The notes under the pieces are model-generated. The model was given only the letters and a program-made list of their open reading frames with translations. It was not told where the DNA came from and searched no databases. Shown in pieces: positions 59,003-64,000 of a stretch of 64,000 nucleotides of DNA. The stretch's first letter is position 1. Each line of letters starts with the position of its first letter. Source of the DNA: JAEUJM01 sp041918615. GTDB taxonomy: Bacteria > Actinomycetota > Acidimicrobiia > Acidimicrobiales > DATDAH01. Both the position numbers and the translations under genes were made by a program. Location: contig JAYRVH010000048.1 in NCBI GenBank assembly GCA_041918615.1, positions 23,843 to 87,842 on the forward strand, written 5' to 3'.

Positions 59003-59094
59003 CGTCAACCCTCGACCCCCTGGGGCGAGGCGACGCCGAGGCGACCCCGTGTTTCCCGCCAACGGCCCGGCGCGGCGCCGCTCGCCGCCCGGTC

Positions 59095-59365
59095 CATCAG
59101 CGCCGGCGGGGATGGCCGCTCGTGCGCGATCCTGTCGTCCGGGGCCCTCAAGTGTCGGGGCCGCGGCGTACACGGGCGGCTGGGCCAGTCCTCCACCACC
59201 CTCATCGGCGACAACCCCGGGGAGATGGCCGCCCTCCAACCGGTCAACCTCGGTGAGGGCCGCACCGCCACCGCCGTCACCGCCGGCGGCTACCACATGG
59301 GGCCGGGTTTCGCCGACGCGACCCGGGCCATTGCCGGCAACGGTCCGGCGCGGATCAGCCGATAG
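59095..59365 (+). pseudogene. RCC1-repeat protein fragment
   Basis: ISAGGDGRSCAILSSGALKC followed by GRLGQSSTTLIGDNPGEMAALQPVNLGEGRTATAVTAGGYH matches one and a half RCC1 blades of exported actinobacterial proteins. There is no signal peptide, and the frame ends soon after. The propeller would need about seven blades, so this is a remnant. It is antisense-adjacent to the LuxR start. Confidence 0.65.
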
Positions 59366-59460
59366 GCGTTTTGTCCTATTTACCCCGCTCGGTCGGTCGG
59401 CCACCGTTACGTCGGCGGTCAGCAGAAAGCGGGCCGGGACCACAGGAGAGAGACTCGACA

Positions 59461-60267
59461 ATGCATCCATCGAATCGTTTGAGGGCGGGTACGAGGCGTT
59501 CCTTCGCCGTTTTGGCCTTGGCAGGACTGGTGATGGCGGCTCTTCTGGTGCCGGCAGTCGCCTCGGGCACCACGGCCGATCACTTCCAATACACCGGCGA
59601 CAACGGCCCCAAATTCTGGGGGGAGCTCAACGCGCCCGACTGGGAGACCTGCGTCGACGGCTTAGGGCAGTCGCCGGTCAACCTCGGCCGCACTGCCACG
59701 GTCGACCCAACCCTCGAGCCCCTCGACCTCACGCTCGAGGAGGCGCCGATGCACCTGTTGAACAACGGCCACGCCATCGAGGCGGAGTACGAGGCGGGCA
59801 GCACACTGACCATCGCGGGCACCGAGTACGAGCTCCTGCAGTTCCATTTCCACACGCTCGCCGAGCACACCGTGCGTAACGTTCGGCTGCCGATGGAGAT
59901 GCACGCCGTGTTCAAGGATCAGGTCAGTGGCAACCTCGCTGTGATCGGGTCGTTCTTCAGGATCGGCCAAGAGAGCGAGTTCCTCGACGGCCTGATCACC
60001 GCCGGCCTGCCTCAGAAGGAGGGTGACACATCGACCGTGGGCACGGTCGATGTCGCTGACGTGCTCACGCCGGCCGCTACGTCGTCGTACTATCGGTATG
60101 CGGGTTCGCTCACGACGCCGCCCTGCTCCGAGATCGTCACGTGGACAGTGCTCAAGGAGCCGGCCACGATGACCAATGCCCAGTTCCGCGCCTTCCAGGG
60201 CGTGATGGGCAACAACTTCAGGCCCATCCAGTTAAAGCACGGACGGGCCATCACCGAAAGGCCCTAA
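59461..60267 (+). CDS. exported alpha-carbonic anhydrase
   Basis: A 268-residue enzyme that interconverts CO2 and bicarbonate outside the membrane. A signal peptide covers residues 1-36 (ends PAVASG). The zinc ligands are the two His of LLQFHFHTLAEH (about residues 129-131) and the His of MEMHAVF (about 151). SLTTPPCSEIVTWTVL is the conserved C-terminal loop, and QSPVNL is the N-terminal mark. A ribosome site AGGAGAG precedes the ATG, and a strong hairpin follows. It is an intact gene in a decayed region, so it may be the part under selection. Confidence 0.9.
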   Translation: MHPSNRLRAGTRRSFAVLALAGLVMAALLVPAVASGTTADHFQYTGDNGPKFWGELNAPDWETCVDGLGQSPVNLGRTATVDPTLEPLDLTLEEAPMHLLNNGHAIEAEYEAGSTLTIAGTEYELLQFHFHTLAEHTVRNVRLPMEMHAVFKDQVSGNLAVIGSFFRIGQESEFLDGLITAGLPQKEGDTSTVGTVDVADVLTPAATSSYYRYAGSLTTPPCSEIVTWTVLKEPATMTNAQFRAFQGVMGNNFRPIQLKHGRAITERP

Positions 60268-60297
60268 GCTAAGTGCAGTACCGGTAGGACCGATCGG

Positions 60298-60331
60298 GAA
60301 AGGGGCCGGGCCCGAGGGCTCGGCCCCTTTC
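60298..60331 (+). terminator. terminator of the carbonic anhydrase gene
   Basis: GAAAGGGGCCG (60298-60308) and CGGCCCCTTTC (60321-60331) are perfect 11-bp arms with a 12-nt loop, 30 nt after the stop. The arms end in AAA/TTT, giving a short U-tract. Confidence 0.85.
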
Positions 60332-60434
60332 ACGGCTCTACGCGATCAAAGTTGGCCAGCGACCCGATGCACCAATCGCACTTCTGCCGCGGCGCATCCG
60401 GGTAGGTCACGCTGAGTCAATGGCCGGCGTACGC

Positions 60435-60994
60435 ATCTGGATCGAACGCGGTGCACTCCCCTGGGTGCCGATCCGCGGCGGCCCGGACCGTTCCGCTCAC
60501 CGACTGGGGAGCGGCACAAGTCGGTCGTCGGCTGCGGGCGCTCGCGTCCGGTCCCGAGCGGGCTCTTACCTACGAGGGCAATGGGTCGGACAAGTCGAAG
60601 CAGGCCGCGTCGTGCATCGCGATCACCGACGTGATGACCCGCGCCGGTGTCGGCCACGATCCGGCGGTCCGACCCGTCTGGTGATCGTCTATGAGGCGCT
60701 CATCTCCGTGTACGGGTCGGCGCGCCAGGTCGAAGCCGAGCTGTCCCACCGCCTCGTGTGGCGTCTCGTCCAGCGTCTCGTGGCCAAACGCACTGGTGTG
60801 CGGCTCCCCCGTCGGCCCATGCGCCGCCATCACTACCTGTACCTGCGCTCGACGACACGTTGCACCTGCGCCGGGCCCACTCGGTCGGTCACCGCCGCCA
60901 GTGGCTCAACATGCTCGGGTTCGCCCTCATGACGAACTCTCTGACCCTCGCCGAACACCAGCGAGCCGGTCCCCCACTCGAACACGCCGCCTAA
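60435..60994 (+). pseudogene. decayed gene fragments, possible mobile-element origin
   Basis: Three pieces in different frames can be seen: one with ALTYEGNGSDKSKQAASCIAITDVM, resembling the C-terminal part of some integrase or recombinase proteins; one with IVYEALISVYGSARQVEAEL and RRPMRRHHYLYLR; and a last one, HLRRAHSVGHRRQWLNMLGFALMTNSLTLAEHQ. No single intact frame, start or inverted ends exist. The source families are uncertain. Confidence 0.35.
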
Positions 60995-61343
60995 CAGCGC
61001 CACCCCGGGAACCGCCCCGGGGCTGAGCCGCGCCCCGGACCCGACAGCCACGGCTCGAGCACCCTCGTGGGCTGCGCCACGGACCGAACGAGCGCCGCCG
61101 GCGCCACATTCGCTGCCGAAAGTCGCCGCCGCACCCCCCTTTTCTGCCACCTTTTCGACAACCCCCGCCCGCGTGGGCCGGTAGAAATCCCACGGGGCAA
61201 GAGATCGCAGGTGGAGTGGGAACGGATTCGGCCAATTCGGGAACGTCTCCGCGACCTCGCCGTGGAGGCATCTGAGTCGCCGGTGAGATGAGCACCTGAC
61301 CTTCGGGCGCGACACCGACCTCACCCCTACAATGGCCACCGAG
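60995..61343. other. intergenic stretch, nothing recognised
   Basis: No coding frame of natural composition spans this stretch. A good -10 box TACAAT lies at 61328-61333, just before the VapBC-like pair. Confidence 0.4.
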
Positions 61344-61505
61344 ATGTCGACCCCCGACCGCGCACGAGAGCAGAACGAATGCCTCGAGCTTCCCGTCGAG
61401 GAGCTGCTCCGGCGCGCCAAGCCTCATCCGCCGTATGGCACGCAGGTCATCGACGACCTCACCGCCGAGGAGGCCGACGCCTTCCTCGCCGCCGTGCTGA
61501 ACTGA
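61344..61505 (+). CDS. small antitoxin of a VapBC-type pair
   Basis: A 53-residue protein (MSTPDRAREQNECLELPVEELLRRAKPHPPYGTQV and an acidic ending DLTAEEADAFLAAVLN). It is too short for a standard HTH but fits a toxin-wrapping antitoxin. Its stop is 2 nt before the PIN gene. An ATG at 61332 would add four residues but overlaps the TACAAT -10 box (61328-61333), so the internal ATG 61344 is preferred. Confidence 0.65.
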   Translation: MSTPDRAREQNECLELPVEELLRRAKPHPPYGTQVIDDLTAEEADAFLAAVLN

Positions 61506-61507
61506 CG

Positions 61508-61939
61508 GTGGCCACCGAGAACCGACGGGGTCCGGTCGTCGTCGACACGGACGTCTACAGCGCCCGGCTCATCCCTGACTCGGCGCTTGCCCGCCGGTAC
61601 GAGCCGCTCCTGGTCGGGCGGGTCGAGTTCGTGTCATTCCAGACCGTGGGCGAAGTCCGCTACGGCGCGCTCCTCCGAGGATGGGGTTCTGCACGCCTAC
61701 GACGGATGGAAGCCGCGCTCAGCCGGATCGAGATCGTGTACGCGGGCCCCGACCTCATCCGAACCTATGCCGAGCTCCGCGTCGCTTGTCAGCGCGCCAG
61801 CCACGCGCTCAGCCAGTGTGAGCACGACGCCGACCGATGGATCGCCGCCACCGCCATCCGGCTCGGCATCCCACTCGTGTCGAACGACGGTGTATTCAAG
61901 GACACACCAGGACTCGCCTTGGAGACCAAGCCGGCCTGA
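61508..61939 (+). CDS. VapC-type PIN-domain ribonuclease toxin
   Basis: A 143-residue PIN domain: VVVDTDVYSARL with the first acidic residue, FQTVGEVRYGALLRGWG with the Glu, and CEHDADRWIAATAIRLGIPLVSNDGVF with the further Asp residues. All key acids are kept, so it should be an active Mg-dependent RNase. GTG start. It follows a small antitoxin by 2 nt. Confidence 0.85.
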   Translation: MATENRRGPVVVDTDVYSARLIPDSALARRYEPLLVGRVEFVSFQTVGEVRYGALLRGWGSARLRRMEAALSRIEIVYAGPDLIRTYAELRVACQRASHALSQCEHDADRWIAATAIRLGIPLVSNDGVFKDTPGLALETKPA

Positions 61940-62043
61940 CATCGGGGCTCCCGAGCAGCGCCCCGAGCCAGACCACTCCCCTCCCGATACCGGGCTCGCC
62001 GGGGGACCCGCACGAGTGGGGCGTGACGGCCGTCGCCGACGCT

Positions 62044-62984
62044 ATGAACTTCGTCCCCTCGATCGCCCATCTGGTCGTGTCCCGCCTCCGTTGGCTGTTC
62101 GCCGCCGGCGACGAACGTGACGCCGAGATCCTCGCGCTGCGCCACCAGATCCTCGTGCTGCAACGCCAGGTCGCCCGACCTCGGTTCACCGAAACGGACC
62201 GCACCATCCTCGCCGGGTTGTCCACCGCGATCGACCGGGCCCGGCTTCGCGAGGTGTTCCTCATCGTGCAACCGGCCACCGTCATCGGCTGGCACCGCCG
62301 CCTCGTCGCCCGACGATGGACCCAACCCGCCGCCCCGCGACGCGGGCGGCCGCCGGTGCACGCCGAGATTCGCCGCCTCGCCGTCCACCTGGCCGACGAG
62401 AACCCCACGTGGGCGCACTTCATCCGTTCCAGGCCCGGGCGGTGATCGCCACCGACTTTTTGCTGCGTCGACACGCCACCCTCCGACGGCTGCACGTCCT
62501 GTTCTTCATCGACGTGGGATCCAGACGGGTGCACTTGGCCGGGATCACCGCCAACCCCACCGGTGCGTGGACCACCCAAGCGGCCCGGAACTTCCTGATG
62601 AGCGTCGACAGGTCGTTCCGGTTCGTGGTCCACGACGGCGCCGGCCAGTACTCCCGCGCCTTCGACGCCGTGTTCGAAGGCTCGGGGATCGAACCGATCA
62701 CCACCCCACCCCGCGCACCCATGGCCAACGCCTACGCCGAACGCTGGGTCCGGACCCTCCGCCACGAGCTCCTCGACCGCACCATCATCTGGAACGAACG
62801 ACAACTCCGCCGGCTCCTCGGCGACTACATCGACCACTACAACGGCCACCGCTCCCTCGACCAACACGCCCCCGACGACGAGGACGAGGACGAGGGCGAG
62901 GTGATCAAGCCGGCCTTCGGGCGCAACGTCGAGCGGCGCAGCACCTGCGCCGGGCTCATCAACGAGTACCGCACCGCAGCCTGA
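62044..62984 (+). pseudogene. broken integrase-core (rve) transposase
   Basis: The N-terminal part runs ERDAEILALRHQILVLQRQVARPRF to ENPTW. It is then joined, without the HTH and linker, to AHFIRSRPGR-stop, and the catalytic part resumes in another frame: ARAVIATDFLLR, LFFIDVGSRRVHLAGI, HDGAGQYSRAFDAVF, PMANAYAERWVRTLRHELLDR. The catalytic D, D and E are present, but the protein is split by a deletion between two TW motifs plus a frameshift. It belongs to the IS3/IS481-like group. No terminal repeats were identified. Confidence 0.8.
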
Positions 62985-63342
62985 ACAACAGCACCAGCAG
63001 GACCCACCTTCGGTGACGCCAAGAGATCAAGCACAACGCTGAGAGACCCGCTCGAGCCCCGAGCCGGCGCCGAAGCAGCGGGTCTCCTCAGCACGGCCCA
63101 AGGGCAGCGGATCCACCCGCGCCACGGCGGCGAGCGCAGCGCCGGGGGTCAGCCGCAGCCAGTCGCGGCGCGCTGCCATGGGCAGGCCGAGGGGCCCCGA
63201 CGACTCGCGCCGATGACTTCTCAGGCACCTACAGGTTCTGAGAACGCGATGCAGGGGGTGGCCGTGCTGAAGCGGGCCGACGCCTGAGGCGACGACGAGC
63301 CCAGGTCGATGGGGCTGGGATCGACCGCGAGGACGACTCGCT
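62985..63342. other. intergenic stretch with a possible prfC remnant
   Basis: Mostly non-coding. At 63249-63287 the frame MQGVAVLKRADA-stop matches MQGLGVLQRADG of the RF3 pseudogene at 57250-57876. On the minus strand near 63130-63180 a frame reads MAARRDWLRLTPGAALAAVA, which looks like a cut Tat signal. Confidence 0.45.
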
Positions 63343-64000
63343 CTACGGCGTCGTCTCCGTGTCGCCGGGGGACGCCGAGCGCGTGGCCGGCGTGCCCGCA
63401 GGTGGCTCGGTCGCGGCACCGTCGCCTTCCATGACACCGGGGTGACGGAGGGGCCAGGGCCGGGGCGGCATCGAGTAGCTCGCCACCAGTTCGGATTGGG
63501 TGGTCACGCCGAGCTTGCGGTAGAGCGAGGTCATCTGGTTGCGGATCGTCTTGGCTGAGACCCCCTGTCGCTCGGCGATCTGGGGTGCCCGCCGCCCCAC
63601 GAACAGGGCCCGGGCGATCTCCATCTCGCGGTCGGTGACGATGCCGGGATCGATGGGCGGGAAACGCAGGTCGGTGGGGCGGACATCGGCCACCACCAGG
63701 GGGCAAGGCCCCTCGAGGCGCCGCAACGCGACCCGCACGGCCGCCCACCGACCATCGGGGCCCAGGGCTCGCGCGTCGAACTCGACGTCGACGAAGCGCC
63801 CCGCGACCAGTCCGCGGGCGAGCGCGGAGACCGCGGGTACGTCCTCGGGGTGCATCATCACGAACAGGTGGCCGCCCACCTGGTCGGCGGGGTCCATGGC
63901 CCATTCCCGAAAGCGGCTGTCGGCGCCGACGATGACCAGGTCGAGGTCGTACGCGACCTTCACCGCCCACAACGCGTCGCTCTGCAGCTCGAGATCCTGC
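63290..64000. repeat. duplicated segment, copy 2 (cut by the window edge)
   Basis: Direct copy of 57890-58600, same orientation; continues past base 64000. The matching part includes the LuxR 3' region and a trace of the RF3 end. Confidence 0.85.
63343..64000 (-). CDS. LuxR-type regulator (copy 2, partial)
   Basis: The C-terminal 218 residues of a protein nearly identical to that at 57932-59002, including the PAS-like region and the LuxR HTH; differences are scattered (for example SVSAKTIRN for SAKTVRN and PPIDPG for PSIDSG). The N-terminus lies outside the window. It may be functional, giving two very similar regulators. Confidence 0.85.
   Translation of the reverse strand, partial: QDLELQSDALWAVKVAYDLDLVIVGADSRFREWAMDPADQVGGHLFVMMHPEDVPAVSALARGLVAGRFVDVEFDARALGPDGRWAAVRVALRRLEGPCPLVVADVRPTDLRFPPIDPGIVTDREMEIARALFVGRRAPQIAERQGVSAKTIRNQMTSLYRKLGVTTQSELVASYSMPPRPWPLRHPGVMEGDGAATEPPAGTPATRSASPGDTETTP

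Noticed and set aside
59376..59573. Minus-strand small frame at the carbonic anhydrase start
   Set aside because: Antisense to a good signal peptide and a strong ribosome site of the real gene.

Overview
The window is GC-rich DNA of an actinobacterial type, most likely from the class Acidimicrobiia. This placement is an inference from gene content and composition, not a search. It fits a DUF3039 protein, a DivIVA/Wag31-like protein, xseA-xseB, purE-purK, a Nur-type metal regulator, PPOX and TetR families, and heavy GTG start use. At about fifteen starts a TANNNT -10 box sits only 6-8 nt before the start codon, which points to abundant leaderless mRNAs.

0-12 kb: a proline-rich protein cut by the edge, a DUF3039 protein, a PPOX-fold protein, a class B penicillin-binding protein, a Tat lipoprotein esterase, a DivIVA-like protein, a D-cysteine desulfhydrase/ACC-deaminase relative, a GGCT-like protein, a metallo-beta-lactamase hydrolase, a fatty acid desaturase, larC, larB and pheA. 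12-20 kb: tRNA-Ser(TGA), a MazF-type toxin-antitoxin pair with a clear operator, a carbohydrate operon (oxidoreductase, DUF6807, cupin), tadA, tRNA-Ser(CGA), an Uma2 protein and exported proteins. 20-24 kb: a copper-handling run (SCO1/SenC, a PCuAC chaperone with a Met-rich repeat, an anchored cupredoxin) leading into a CaiB-type CoA transferase, then an Lrp regulator.

24-35 kb: an ABC exporter, an XRE plus nucleotidyltransferase toxin-antitoxin-like pair, a scrambled stretch with cut copies of neighbouring genes, a GH26-like mannanase, a GH36 alpha-galactosidase, an MBL hydrolase, and an ECF nickel/cobalt transporter (CbiM, PDGLE, CbiQ, CbiO). A Nur-type box lies on the -35 of cbiM, and the Fur-family gene is next door. 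36-47 kb: xseA-xseB, an ArsR-SulP pair, a lipoprotein, a HAD hydrolase, a polyprenyl synthase, a PAS-GGDEF-EAL protein, and a small gene with purK and purE. 47-55 kb: a yybP-ykoY (manganese) riboswitch ahead of a P-type ATPase and a release-factor-like protein, then a winged-helix protein, a carotenoid oxygenase, a TetR regulator, a CrtO-like acyltransferase and a serine hydrolase.

55-64 kb is accessory, decayed DNA: an intact HEPN/MNT pair, remnants of VapC, MazF, prfC (RF3) and RCC1 genes, an intact VapBC-like pair, a broken integrase-core transposase, and an alpha-carbonic anhydrase. Two near-identical LuxR-type genes, each with a prfC remnant, bracket about 5 kb of it. The best leads are the Mn-riboswitch/ATPase/release-factor-like operon, the Nur box on the nickel transporter, and the compact leaderless and interlocked divergent promoters.
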